From Cupriavidus basilensis OR16 (lineage in GTDB: Bacteria; Pseudomonadota; Gammaproteobacteria; Burkholderiales; Burkholderiaceae), in contig NZ_AHJE01000062.1 of NCBI RefSeq assembly GCF_000243095.1, positions 19,116 to 83,115 on the forward strand: DNA of 64,000 nucleotides. Direction: 5' to 3'. The position numbers were made by a program, and so were the translations under genes. The notes beneath the pieces are model-generated. The model was not told where the DNA came from. It did not search any database and saw only the letters and a list, made by a program, of their open reading frames with translations. Below are positions 9,431-18,220 of the stretch, piece after piece (within the stretch, counting starts at the first letter, position 1; each line of letters starts with the position of its first letter).

Positions 9431-10540
9431 ATGCAAGGAATCGACAAGCGGCTGGCAGCAGACCAAGACCGGCTACGGGGAAAGCCGGGCGAAGGGCGTC
9501 CGCACATTGCATTCGTGGATTCGATTTCTCGGGTCGGGCAGGGAACCTGGGACGCGCTTTGCGCTTCCCAGCAGTACTGCCGTTATGACTACATGTCGGC
9601 CCTGGAGACGAGCGCGCTGGACTGCCAATTCATCTACGCGATTGCGCGTAATGAAGGGAGAGTGGCTGGTATCGCTTTGGCGACGGTATGGCGCATTCCA
9701 TTGCTGGGCAGGGTGGCGGCGCGTGTGATGACTACCGGCAGCCCGGTGAACACCGGTTCGCCGCTGATGCTGGCCCCTGGAGTGGATGTGGCCCGCACAC
9801 TCCTGCGCTCGATGGAGAGCAAGGCATCCGATCTGGGCGTACGCTTGTTTGTCGGCAGAGACTTGCCAGCTGCAGATTTTGCCGGGCTGCCGCAACTGGA
9901 AAAGCTCTATGCTTGCGCGTACCTGGAGCTGGCCTGGCCGAATTTCGAGTACTACCTTGCCTGCCTTGAAAAGCGAAAGTCGATACGCCGTGACATGCGC
10001 GCGGTCGAGAAAGCGGGCTACGCACTGGAGATTCGCGAAGGCGAACGGCTGACCGGGCACGAGGCAGCACGGCTACGCCAGCTCTGGCTACAGCTTTACC
10101 ACAAGCACCAGTCACCGGATCAGATTCTCCTCACTGAGGCATTCTTCAGCCGGATGAGCGAACTGGGTCATGCGGTCTGGCTGCTGCTGAAGAAGGACGG
10201 AGTCGTCCACGCGTTCGACCTGTGCTTCGCACTGGGCGACACCTTGGAGTCGACCTGCTGCGGCATCGACTCTGCCGCGACAGGGCGCCTGCCCGTCCAC
10301 AGGGTGATGGGCTATGAAATCATCCGCTACGCGCTTGGAAAAGGGTTCAGCACCATCAATTTCGGCATCTCCAACGAACGAGGCAAAGTCGAGGCTGGCT
10401 GTCGGATGAAGGCGCACTATGCCTGGATCGAGGCTTATCCGAAGTGGCTAGGGGCGTTGCTGCGCCCGGTGCTGCTGAAAGTGATCCTGCAGGAGGGCAA
10501 AGCAGAGGCGAGCATCCGAGACCCGGGTGGTGCAGCGTGA
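9431..10540 (+). CDS. GNAT acyltransferase, BioF2/FemAB-like (Acetyltransf_6 type)
   Basis: A 369-residue protein resembling the BioF2-like/FemAB-like double-GNAT acyltransferases that transfer acyl or aminoacyl groups to amines. Visible signals: the central YYLACLEKRKSIRRDMRAVEK, matching the conserved Lys/Arg-rich segment of this family, then YHKHQSPDQILLTEAFF and the C-terminal GKGFSTINFGISNERGK with YAWIEAYPKW. No signal peptide, so cytoplasmic. The ATG at 9431 follows a GGAGG box. It sits between the alpha-oxoamine-synthase-like gene and an MFS gene whose GTG start overlaps its stop, suggesting that the enzyme modifies the product of the first gene and the product is then exported. That order is inference; the acyl donor and acceptor are unknown. 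Confidence 0.75.
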   Translation: MQGIDKRLAADQDRLRGKPGEGRPHIAFVDSISRVGQGTWDALCASQQYCRYDYMSALETSALDCQFIYAIARNEGRVAGIALATVWRIPLLGRVAARVMTTGSPVNTGSPLMLAPGVDVARTLLRSMESKASDLGVRLFVGRDLPAADFAGLPQLEKLYACAYLELAWPNFEYYLACLEKRKSIRRDMRAVEKAGYALEIREGERLTGHEAARLRQLWLQLYHKHQSPDQILLTEAFFSRMSELGHAVWLLLKKDGVVHAFDLCFALGDTLESTCCGIDSAATGRLPVHRVMGYEIIRYALGKGFSTINFGISNERGKVEAGCRMKAHYAWIEAYPKWLGALLRPVLLKVILQEGKAEASIRDPGGAA

Positions 10541-11871
10541 CGCGAAACCTGCGTGGCCAGGCCACCAGCCTGCCTACTCTGATATGGCTGCAGTTTCTCA
10601 CCGCACTGGTTGATTGGATGCTGTTGGTATTCCTCCAGGTTGTAGTGTTCCGAATCACCGGATCGGCCTTCAACATCATGTTGCTGGTTCTATGCGAGCT
10701 GGTACCCATGATGATCCTGGGCGCCTGGGCCGGTGTCATCGTCGACCGGGCGCGCTTGAGGACGGTGCTGTTCTGGTCTTGCGCCGCCCGCTTGCTGGTG
10801 AGTGGCGCGCTGCTGCTGCAGCCAGTGCGCGGCGAACTGGGCGCGCTCTATCTGATAGCGGCCTTGGGCGCGGCCTGCAATCGCTTCTACTCCCCGGCGG
10901 CGTGCGCGTTGCTGCCCAGGATGGTTTCCGGGTCCGCCTTGCCACGCGCCAATGCCCTGAACATGGGCGTGAGGATGGCCGGCATGGCTGCCGGCACACT
11001 CTTGGCCGGCATTCTTGCCAGCCGGTTCAGCCATGATGTGGTGGCCATCATGATTGGCATCCTGTTGCTGCTCGCCGGGGGATGCTGCGTGTTGCTCCCA
11101 GATGTTGTCCGCCACCCGTCTGCGGAGTCCAGGCGCGGGATCATCGCTGATCTGCGCGAGGCTGTATCGCTGCTTGGCGCGGCATTGATGGTACCGCTCT
11201 CGGCGAGCGTGCTCGTGGCGCTCGCTTTGGGCAGCTTCGAGATCCTGGCCCTGATCTACGTCTCACAGGTGCTGGGGCGTTCGCCAGACGATGTTGGCAT
11301 GCTATTCGCCGCCTACGGGTTGGGCATGCTGGGCGGCTTGCTCCTGTCATCCTGGCGGGGAGCGATGGCTCGCTACGGAATGCTGATGCTCGGCAGCCTA
11401 TCCTTGATGTGCCTGAGTATCTGGGCATTGGCGCAGGCCAATGTAGTCTCCGAGGCGCTGATCCTGGTAGCAATGTCCGGCATCGCTGAAGGATTGGTGT
11501 TGTCACTGAGCTTGCTGCGTCTTTACACCATCGTGCCAAATGATTTCTGTGCGCGGGCGGTCGCGTTGCTCGACACGGCCACGGCTGCCGCTTTCCTGCT
11601 CTCGGTGCTTGCCACCGGCTTTGTGGCGGACATCTTGCCTGCAGCAACGATACTGGAATACACGGCGCGGGGCTTTTCCGGCCTCTTGCTGCTGGGAACC
11701 TGCCTGTCTTGGGCGGGGCGTCGCAGTACCAGTGCTACTCAATGGTCTGAAAGGGAAAGTGCAGGCAGACCTGCCCAAGCGTTCTCGTCGAATCGCGGAG
11801 TGGAAGGTTCACGAGCACCAGCCGAGCAATGTTCACGGGAGAACGAGGGTCATCAACTGGATCGTCAATAA
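10537..11871 (+). CDS. MFS transporter, probable exporter
   Basis: A 444-residue major facilitator protein with about 12 hydrophobic helices; its early sequence (WLQFLTALVDWMLLVFLQVV, then GAWAGVIVDRARLR in the loop 2-3 signature position) is that of enterobactin-exporter-like MFS proteins. The GTG at 10537 overlaps the acyltransferase stop by four bases (GTGA), so translation is coupled. The last 45 or so residues after the final helix (from about position 11740) are hydrophilic, unlike the family, and the end overlaps a truncated aminotransferase gene on the other strand; the original 3' end may have been replaced by a deletion junction. Likely exports the small molecule made by the two preceding enzymes. 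Confidence 0.82.
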   Translation: MTRNLRGQATSLPTLIWLQFLTALVDWMLLVFLQVVVFRITGSAFNIMLLVLCELVPMMILGAWAGVIVDRARLRTVLFWSCAARLLVSGALLLQPVRGELGALYLIAALGAACNRFYSPAACALLPRMVSGSALPRANALNMGVRMAGMAAGTLLAGILASRFSHDVVAIMIGILLLLAGGCCVLLPDVVRHPSAESRRGIIADLREAVSLLGAALMVPLSASVLVALALGSFEILALIYVSQVLGRSPDDVGMLFAAYGLGMLGGLLLSSWRGAMARYGMLMLGSLSLMCLSIWALAQANVVSEALILVAMSGIAEGLVLSLSLLRLYTIVPNDFCARAVALLDTATAAAFLLSVLATGFVADILPAATILEYTARGFSGLLLLGTCLSWAGRRSTSATQWSERESAGRPAQAFSSNRGVEGSRAPAEQCSRENEGHQLDRQ

Positions 11872-12186
11872 CTTCACCGACATGAAGACGGACTGCCCTT
11901 TTGCGCCCATGAAGGCCTGGGTCGCATAGTGCAATGCACGGTTTGAGCCAGGGTACAGGGATACCCACTCAATCGGAACGCCCTGCGCCAAAGCGATCGC
12001 CTTGCGCAAGCGCTCGACCAACTCGAACTGATAGCGACCAGCACCAGCTAGAGATGCCGCTGCGGCTTGCCTGGCCCGCTCGGACAGGCCGAACGGAGAC
12101 TCGTTGAGGTTCAGGAATATCTCTTGACGATGATGGGCGCCGCTACCTATCGAGTACGGGAACTGCGCAGCCTGTGCGTCAGACAT
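11833..12186 (-). pseudogene. Class I/II aminotransferase (histidinol-phosphate aminotransferase-like), 3' truncated
   Basis: Only the first roughly 100 residues of a PLP-dependent aminotransferase remain. From the ATG at 12186 (AAGGAA box 7 bases upstream) the protein has IFLNLNESPFGLSERARQ, the HisC-type N-terminal substrate-loop motif, then GRYQF and VSLYPGSNRALHYATQAF. After about 11880 it changes to an unrelated tail (LLTIQLMTLVLP) and stops. The substrate-binding and PLP-lysine regions are missing, so the remnant cannot be an active enzyme. It converges on, and overlaps, the MFS gene end, which is itself odd, pointing to one rearrangement junction near 11.75-11.88 kb. Confidence 0.75.
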
Positions 12187-12234
12187 GAATTCTTCCTTTC
12201 TCAATGTCGCTGATCGGTAGATGGTCGGGCGTCT

Positions 12235-13179
12235 TCATTCGCGCTTGCCTCGCACCGATTTCGGGGTGCATCCGAAGAACCGTGTGAAGGCGGAACTAAG
12301 ATTGCTCGGGTGTTGATAGCCCACTCGATAGGCCGTTTCCGACACCTGGTAGCCAGCAGCGAGCATCTCCCGGGCCCGGTGCATGCGCATCTCGATCAGA
12401 TGCTGCGCGGGGCTGGTGCCATAGGCCTGCCGGAAACACTCCTTGAGCTTGTATTCGCTGATGCCAAGGGCGGTGCATAGGTATGCATTGTTGAGCGGCT
12501 TATCCAGGTGGGCACGCATGTACGCCTCCACGTGCTGGAGCTTGTCCATGTCCCGCGCCTTGAGCTGTTCGGCTCTCTCCGCCGGCGGTGCCAGGATTTT
12601 TAACTGTTCGGCGAGCAGGCTCAGCGCGTGAATGCGCTGGCTCAGCCCGTCCTGGCGGGCAACACGGGGGGTCCTGAAAAAGCGCAGGTGTTCGCTGGTG
12701 TGGCTGCCGTGAAAGGCGATCTGGCGGAAGCTCTCGTGTCCCGCCAGCGCCATGCCCAGTACCTGACGGCAGCGCTCGCGACCGATGTAGCGCATGAGAG
12801 CGGATTCGGATACGACAAGCCTCAGCTGCTGGACAGGCTCATTGGCCGCATAGCTGCGTTCGCCGCAACCCTGCTGGAATACCGACACTGTCGTTTGGTC
12901 CGCGGCAAAGGAAAGACACTTGCCTCTTTGATCGTGGAATTCCGAATTGCCGGCAAGTCCAAACGCGATGACCAGCAGGCGCTCCGTGCCTTCGTGCTGG
13001 CATGCCTCGGTGAGTACCCTGGCCGACGAGACGTGCGATCGAACTACTGAGAACCCCGATTCGCAGTCCAAACGCTCGACCACGGATCGGCCGTGCCTCC
13101 TGATGTCCTCATGGCATGTCCATTCCGAAAACGCCAGATCGCCCTCTATAGCCAGGCTGGGTCGCGACAGATCGTCCAT
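12235..13179 (-). CDS. AraC-family transcriptional regulator, PchR-like
   Basis: A 314-residue AraC/XylS regulator. The C-terminal 100 residues hold the two helix-turn-helix motifs (ALGISEYKLKECFRQAYGTSPAQ and VSETAYRVGYQHPSNLSSAFTRFFG); the N-terminal part resembles the siderophore-binding region of PchR-type proteins. ATG at 13179 has AGGAG about 8 bases upstream; the GTG nine bases earlier overlaps that box and is not preferred. PchR-type regulators activate siderophore biosynthesis and uptake genes when the ferric siderophore is present. Context agrees: a TonB receptor and an RhtX/FptX-type permease follow on the other strand, and a Fur-box-like palindrome lies at 13349-13367 upstream. 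The ligand is unknown. Confidence 0.88.
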   Translation of the reverse strand: MDDLSRPSLAIEGDLAFSEWTCHEDIRRHGRSVVERLDCESGFSVVRSHVSSARVLTEACQHEGTERLLVIAFGLAGNSEFHDQRGKCLSFAADQTTVSVFQQGCGERSYAANEPVQQLRLVVSESALMRYIGRERCRQVLGMALAGHESFRQIAFHGSHTSEHLRFFRTPRVARQDGLSQRIHALSLLAEQLKILAPPAERAEQLKARDMDKLQHVEAYMRAHLDKPLNNAYLCTALGISEYKLKECFRQAYGTSPAQHLIEMRMHRAREMLAAGYQVSETAYRVGYQHPSNLSSAFTRFFGCTPKSVRGKRE

Positions 13180-13348
13180 TCGAGTCACTCCTGTTCAGGT
13201 CGGGCGCAGGGTCCTGCCGTCTCGTGCTTCAAGGCGTTCGCCTCGGCAGCCTGTATCAAGCGTTGCGCCTCATCAGATCACAAGCACCGCCGAGCCAATA
13301 CCCTCTCCCCCGAAGCCCACACGAAAATCACCGGTTCGCATAAGTAAT

Positions 13349-13367
13349 GCGAATAATTTTCATTCGC
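13349..13367. promoter_or_regulatory. Fur-box-like palindrome
   Basis: GCGAATAATTTTCATTCGC is an inverted repeat in an AT-rich patch and matches 13 of 19 positions of the classical Fur consensus GATAATGATAATCATTATC. It lies 170 bases upstream of the PchR-like gene and before the degraded region leading to the ABC tail and TonB receptor, so it could serve either direction. Confidence 0.5.
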
Positions 13368-13379
13368 CTAAAAAGTATC

Positions 13380-14090
13380 ATTCCAATCAGGCGATCAACA
13401 AGTAATACCCGCCGCTTTGTCGCTCACGAGCAACAACGTAGTGATCGCTATTCCGAGTGGTTTTTGGCGGCACTTTTATCAACATTTGGAGACCGCGCAG
13501 TGCCGATCGAACCGAATCCAGTGGCCATCCCGGTTAGCGCTTGTCAGCAACTTCGACCGATCGAGGGCCTGAGCCTCATTGATGCAAGTGCGCCAGCGGT
13601 GTTCACCCCCACCGGCTGCGCCGTCGAACGACGGGTGAGGGTGTTCGCCGCGGTCGGCATGACGGCGCATGGTGCATCCATGCAGGCGCCGGTGGCCCGG
13701 TGGTATCTATCCAGCATCGGAAACACTCGTTCAGGCAGCGAGCGGGCTCACGGCATGGCATGGCCGCGCCACCGGCGCTTTCCTTGCTCCTGGCATCGAC
13801 TACCTTGCTGTACCGTTGGCTTCCCTCGCCGTGACGGCTGGTGTTGCCGCGATGGTTGGGTTGAGAGGCGGCAGCGGATCACGCAGGGTGGCGCTGAGCC
13901 TGGGCGGCGGAGCCATGTTGACCATAGCGCAGTACTTGGCAATGGATGAGGCGGGCCAGCCGGTACAAGGCCCGCCTCATGAAGGCGACTGCATGCCGCC
14001 ATTCTCCAGCCGTGACGCCGTGCACTTCGAACTGGAGGCGCTCGATCCCGCAGCGTGGGAGCGCTTCTGGCGGACGGTGCCTGCGTTCCC
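13380..14090 (+). other. Degraded region between the AraC gene and the ABC-exporter tail
   Basis: About 700 bases without a convincing intact gene. A plus-strand frame across 13669-14090 has a hydrophobic stretch (YLAVPLASLAVTAGVAAMVG) and the segment HFELEALDPAAWERFWRTV, which read like real but interrupted protein; an N-terminal piece in another frame (from about 13500) may belong with it. I cannot assign a family. The region likely contains relics of lost genes of the iron-uptake locus. Confidence 0.4.
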
Positions 14091-14420
14091 CGAGAGCGTC
14101 AACGGATCGCCATCGCGCGCGCCCTGTTGTGCGATGCCCCCATTCTCGTGCTGGACGAGGCTTCGTCCAGCATCGACGCCGAGAGCGAGCAAGCGCTCCA
14201 TGTGGCGATGGCGCGATTGCGCAAGACGCGAACCTTGATCGTCATTGCGCACCGCCCCACGACCATCCGCCAGGCCGATCGCATCGTCGTGCTCGAAGAC
14301 CGGCGTGTAGTCGAGACAGGCAGACACGCCGAGCTGCTGACCCGTCAAGGTGCGTACGCGCGTCTGCTGGCGCAGTGCGGCGAATCGACTCAGCTTCCGG
14401 CCGGAAGCCAAACCAGATAG
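14091..14420 (+). pseudogene. ABC exporter ATPase, C-terminal remnant (PchH/PchI-like position)
   Basis: Only the end of an ABC ATP-binding domain is left. It enters at ERQRIAIARALL, the second half of the signature motif, followed by Walker B with catalytic Glu (PILVLDEASSSID), the D-loop, the H-loop (IVIAHRPTT) and a normal C-terminal tail (VVETGRHAELL). Walker A and the membrane domain are absent, so it is not functional alone. It ends 22 bases before the TonB receptor start. In Pseudomonas pyochelin loci two ABC exporter genes (pchH, pchI) precede the receptor gene fptA and fptX, the same order as here; that parallel is inference from position. Confidence 0.8.
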
Positions 14421-14442
14421 CAAGACACTCCAGAGGCGATTC

Positions 14443-16545
14443 ATGATGTTTAGGACTATCCAACGACGCGGCGCACTCCAGCAGCCGCGCGGAACTGGTC
14501 GCGGCCAGGCTACTCCATTCGCCCTCTCAGCGCTGGCAGCCGCGGCATTGACGCTGCTCCCGGTTACAGACTCCGCATGGGCGGCAACCGAGGCCGAGAT
14601 CGCCACTGACAGGCGCAAATCGAACCCCAAGGATCTTGTGGCGTTACCGGCCGTCACCGTGACGGCCGACAAGACCGAAAAGCCCATCGAGAACGTGCCC
14701 GCCAGCGTCAAGGTCATGAGCGGGGAGGAACTCGAACAGTCCGGCATTTCCAGCTTTGAGCAATTGGAGGGCCGGATTCCCGGTCTGGCGTTCCAGCCTT
14801 TCGGGCAATCCGGCATCAACTCCCCGGTCATGCGCGGCCTGACCGCCAACATCAATACCGTATCCACCTCGACGCTGTTGCTGGTCGATGGCGTGCCGAC
14901 GCTGACAGCCCAGGGCTTTGAGAACCGCTTCATCGACATCGATCGGATCGAGGTGCTGCGCGGTCCGCAGTCGACCCTCTATGGCCGCAATGCCGAAGCC
15001 GGTGTGATCGCCGTGTACAGCCGCCCGATGGACAATCAGCCCCGCACCAGCCTGTCCGCCGAACTCGGGAGCCGCGACAAGCGGGCGACGCGGTTCTCGT
15101 TGAGCCGCCCGTTGGTCGAGGACCAGCTCTACGCCAGCGTTTCGGGTGAATGGCAGCGCCAGGACGGGTTCATCGATAACGTCAATACGGGCGGCAAGGC
15201 AGACAACCGTGAGCGCTACAACATCAACCTCGGCCTGCGGTTTAGGCCGCGAACCACCACGGATTTCGTTCTGCGCTATACCAGGCAGGCCTATGACGAC
15301 GGTGCTGCGTTGTGGGGGGCGCCGTCCGCCCCAAGGAAGCAGGTCGCTTCGGGCACGCCAAGCTGGAACCACTCGTTCGGCCAGACCTTCTCTCTGAATG
15401 CATCCCACGAGATATCGCCCGACCTGACCATCCGCTCGATTACCGCTCTCAATGACTTCAAGGACCGGGTGCAGCAGGACACGGACTTCCGTCCAGCGGA
15501 GATAGCGTATATCCGGCGTGACCATCATCTGCGCACGCTGTCCCAAGAGTTCAGGCTGGAGGGGCGGTTTAGGGAGTCCGACTGGTTGTTCGGGGTCTAT
15601 GGCGACCGAAGCGACAACGACCTGCACAGCGTCGGGAAGCGGGCAATGGGGCGCGAAGACCTGCTGATCGGCCAAAAAAGCGACACTCTGGCATTGTTCA
15701 CCCACTGGAATCTCAGCCTGGCTCCCTCCTGGACTCTGACCGTCGGTTCCCGTGTCGAACGCTATACCACCCGGATCGATCCGAAAGGTGCCTCCAATCA
15801 GCGGGCGGAGTGGACGCATTTCTCTCCTAAAGTGGCGCTGCAGTACAAGCTGGCCGCGGGCAATCAGGTGTATGCCAGCGTCAGCAAAGGCGTCCGAAAC
15901 GGCGGCTTCAACGTGCTGGCGCCGGCGGCGAACTACATCGCGTTCGAGCCAGAAAAGGTCTGGTCCTACGAGCTTGGTGCAAAGGGATGGCTGGTCGATC
16001 AGACGCTGCGCTACTCAGCGGCCGCCTACTATATGGACGTGAAGGATATGCAGGTCATGCAAATGCCCAGGCCCGGGTTCATGTACATCACTAGCGCCGC
16101 GAGCGCGACGTCCAAGGGCGTGGAACTCGAGGCCGACTACCTGCTGGCGCGTGGATGGATGCTGCGGGCGGGGTTAGCCTGGAACCAGACGCGGTTTGAC
16201 CGCTTTCAGGATGGGAGGGCCAACTACGGTGGTAATCGCAATCCTTTCGCGCCCGATCTAGACGGGCATGTTGGCATCCGCTACGACAATCCCAGAGGCT
16301 GGTATGTGCAGACCGAGTTCGTCGGCAGCGGTCAGGTCTATCTGGATGCTGCGAATCGGTACAAGCGCAATGGCTATGGCCTGATCAACCTGGTGGGCGG
16401 CTACCAGCGGGGCAACTGGGAGGTGGCCGGCTACGTCAACAACCTGGCCAACCGGACCTACGATGCGGTGGGTTACCAGAATGGCTTCGTCACTGTCTAC
16501 AGCCCTCCGCGTGAAGTGGGCGTGCGCTTGACGTTGCGGCTTTGA
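14443..16545 (+). CDS. TonB-dependent outer-membrane receptor, probable ferric-siderophore receptor
   Basis: A 700-residue TonB-dependent receptor. Start at ATG 14443, with AGAGG about 6 bases upstream. A signal peptide ends near DSAWA, a TonB-box-like segment lies around LPAVTVTADK, the plug domain follows (ENVPASVKVMSGEELEQSG, then RIEVLRGPQSTLYGRNAEAG) and then a 22-strand barrel ending VGVRLTLRL; the last residue is Leu rather than the usual Phe. It imports a metal complex using the energy of TonB-ExbBD. Flanked by an ABC-exporter remnant and an RhtX/FptX-type permease with a 13-base gap, it looks like the outer-membrane step of a siderophore uptake pair. Substrate not determinable. Confidence 0.92.
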   Translation: MMFRTIQRRGALQQPRGTGRGQATPFALSALAAAALTLLPVTDSAWAATEAEIATDRRKSNPKDLVALPAVTVTADKTEKPIENVPASVKVMSGEELEQSGISSFEQLEGRIPGLAFQPFGQSGINSPVMRGLTANINTVSTSTLLLVDGVPTLTAQGFENRFIDIDRIEVLRGPQSTLYGRNAEAGVIAVYSRPMDNQPRTSLSAELGSRDKRATRFSLSRPLVEDQLYASVSGEWQRQDGFIDNVNTGGKADNRERYNINLGLRFRPRTTTDFVLRYTRQAYDDGAALWGAPSAPRKQVASGTPSWNHSFGQTFSLNASHEISPDLTIRSITALNDFKDRVQQDTDFRPAEIAYIRRDHHLRTLSQEFRLEGRFRESDWLFGVYGDRSDNDLHSVGKRAMGREDLLIGQKSDTLALFTHWNLSLAPSWTLTVGSRVERYTTRIDPKGASNQRAEWTHFSPKVALQYKLAAGNQVYASVSKGVRNGGFNVLAPAANYIAFEPEKVWSYELGAKGWLVDQTLRYSAAAYYMDVKDMQVMQMPRPGFMYITSAASATSKGVELEADYLLARGWMLRAGLAWNQTRFDRFQDGRANYGGNRNPFAPDLDGHVGIRYDNPRGWYVQTEFVGSGQVYLDAANRYKRNGYGLINLVGGYQRGNWEVAGYVNNLANRTYDAVGYQNGFVTVYSPPREVGVRLTLRL

Positions 16546-16558
16546 GGAAGGGGCAAGC

Positions 16559-17809
16559 ATGAATCGTCCATTGCCCACCTATTGGCCTGCCCAGCTGTTG
16601 CTGGGTTGGCTGAACCTCGTCCTGACCGCGCCGAGCATCTACCTGTACCTGGGCCTGCCGCTGGTGATGCGGCAGCATGGTTGGTCCGGTACGGCCATCG
16701 GACTGTTCCAGCTCGCTGGCATTCCGGCCGTCCTCAAGTTCGCGTTGGCCATGCCGGTGGACCGGTGGCCACTCGGGCGGGCGGGATACAGAAACTGGGC
16801 CACGGTGCTGTTGCTGGGTTACGCCATGCCCATCCTGGCCCTGGCCGCACAGGACATCCACGGCCTCAATCATTGGGGGCTGTTCGCGCTTGCTCTCGCC
16901 GCCAGCCTGATGGGTACCTGGGCCGATATTCCGGTCAATGCCCTGGCCATCCAATACCTGCCGGAGTCGGAGCGTATTCGCTCGGGTGCTGTCCGCGCGG
17001 CGGCGACTTCCCTCGGCGCCATCGTCGGTGGCGGCGTAATGCTCGTGGTGCAGGCTCGGGCCGGTTGGGAGTGGCCTTTCCGAATCCTGGCCGGCGGCTT
17101 GCTGTCGGGCATCTGTTTGCTTCTCGTGCACCCGTTCGCCGCTGCGCGCCGCGCGCCTGACAACCTCGTCGCGGTATCGACCCGCATAGGGATCAAGCAG
17201 TGGATCACCTATTTTTCAGCCACCGAACATCGCGCTTGGATTCCCCTGTTGCTGCTGTACTTCCCGTTTATCGGGGCCACCTGGGTCTACCTGAAGCCGC
17301 TCCTGCTCGACCAAGGGATGACGGCCGAGAACGTCGCCTGGGTAGCTGGCGTTGCTGGCGGCATGGTTGGAGCCGTCGCTAGCTTGATCGGCGGCTATGT
17401 CACCAAGCGACATGGCGTACGCGCAGCACTGCCTGCCTGCGCATTGTTCAACTTGGCGACGGTAGTGGCTTTGGCGGCCGCGGTCGCCGGCCACGTCCCG
17501 CACTCGACACTGATTGCCGCCACCATGGCAATTGCCGTGGCGATGGGGGCTGCCGCCGGCCTGCTGTTCGGCCTGATGATGTACCACACCCGGTCCGGCA
17601 TGACCGCTCTGGACTATGGCATTCAGTCCAGCCTGTTCGCCTTGACGCGCATGGTGCTGCCCATGCTGGCGGGCTTGCTCCTGGATCGGCTTGGCTACTT
17701 GGGAATGCTAGGCGGCATCGCCGCCGGTCTGCTGGGGGTACTCATGCTCACTCTGCAATATCTCAGGGCTGCGCCACTTGGCAGGCCAAGCACCGGGCCA
17801 CTCGGATAG
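16559..17809 (+). CDS. MFS siderophore permease, RhtX/FptX family
   Basis: A 416-residue, 12-helix major facilitator protein. The N-terminal stretch LPLVMRQHGWSGTAIGLFQL followed by PAVLKFALAMPVDRW is the family signature region of RhtX/FptX inner-membrane permeases, which carry a ferric siderophore from periplasm to cytoplasm without an ABC importer. ATG at 16559 is preceded by GAGGAAGGGG, 13 bases after the receptor stop, so the two are one operon. Together they form a complete two-membrane uptake route. Residues downstream (WADIPVNALAIQYLP, GIQSSLFALTRMVLP) keep the family pattern and no disruption is seen. Confidence 0.87.
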   Translation: MNRPLPTYWPAQLLLGWLNLVLTAPSIYLYLGLPLVMRQHGWSGTAIGLFQLAGIPAVLKFALAMPVDRWPLGRAGYRNWATVLLLGYAMPILALAAQDIHGLNHWGLFALALAASLMGTWADIPVNALAIQYLPESERIRSGAVRAAATSLGAIVGGGVMLVVQARAGWEWPFRILAGGLLSGICLLLVHPFAAARRAPDNLVAVSTRIGIKQWITYFSATEHRAWIPLLLLYFPFIGATWVYLKPLLLDQGMTAENVAWVAGVAGGMVGAVASLIGGYVTKRHGVRAALPACALFNLATVVALAAAVAGHVPHSTLIAATMAIAVAMGAAAGLLFGLMMYHTRSGMTALDYGIQSSLFALTRMVLPMLAGLLLDRLGYLGMLGGIAAGLLGVLMLTLQYLRAAPLGRPSTGPLG

Positions 17810-17811
17810 CG

Positions 17812-18021
17812 CGGCGCTTCCAGCCTCACGGGCGAGGCCGACGATTGATTGATGAGGCGGAGAACCAGGCCCGGCTGACCGGAGTGCGAGTGATTCACCT
17901 GGAGACAAATCGAGCGCTACGCGAGGCAATCGCACTATACCGGCGCTGCGGATACATCGAGGTCGATGCGTTCCATGCTGAGCCCTACGCCCACCATTGG
18001 TTTGAAAAGACGCTACCTTGA
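17812..18021 (+). pseudogene. GNAT acetyltransferase, 5'-truncated remnant
   Basis: A short reading frame without its own start codes the C-terminal third of a GNAT acetyltransferase: GRGRRLIDEAENQARLTGV (acetyl-CoA-binding motif A, end), VIHLETNRALREAIALY (motif B), RRCGYIEVDAF and EPYAHHWFEK, ending at TGA 18019-18021. These fit the GNAT family closely, but the N-terminal half is missing; it directly abuts the end of the FptX-like gene, suggesting a deletion or insertion boundary at about 17.81 kb. Not active as it stands. Confidence 0.75.
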
Positions 18022-18178
18022 CGCCGCCGGCCTGGCCAGCGTGCTGGGCGGGGCGACCACACTAGGCAAACTGTCGGAGGCGGGAGGGGCGAAGGTTGAA
18101 GGCGCTGGCGTAAAATTCGACGAACTTGCAGGCATGCTCGATACCTTCAAGCCTGACTTCAACATCGTGACGCCGTAG
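18022..18178 (+). other. Short unassigned coding-like fragment
   Basis: An open stretch ending at 18178 translates to a peptide containing LASVLGGATTLGKLSEAGG and DELAGMLDTFKPDFNIV. It looks like the end of a real protein, in frame with no clear start. I do not recognise the family. It is one more fragment in the 17.8-21 kb scar region. Confidence 0.3.
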
Positions 18179-18220
18179 TGGCCGCCGACCAGTCCCGATC
18201 CAACCTGCTCGACCCTGACT

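Noticed and set aside
13347..13949. A 200-codon plus-strand open frame starting beside the Fur-like site
   Set aside because: No domain or signal; composition changes part way and Trp/Cys/Arg-rich sequence suggests non-coding or decayed DNA.
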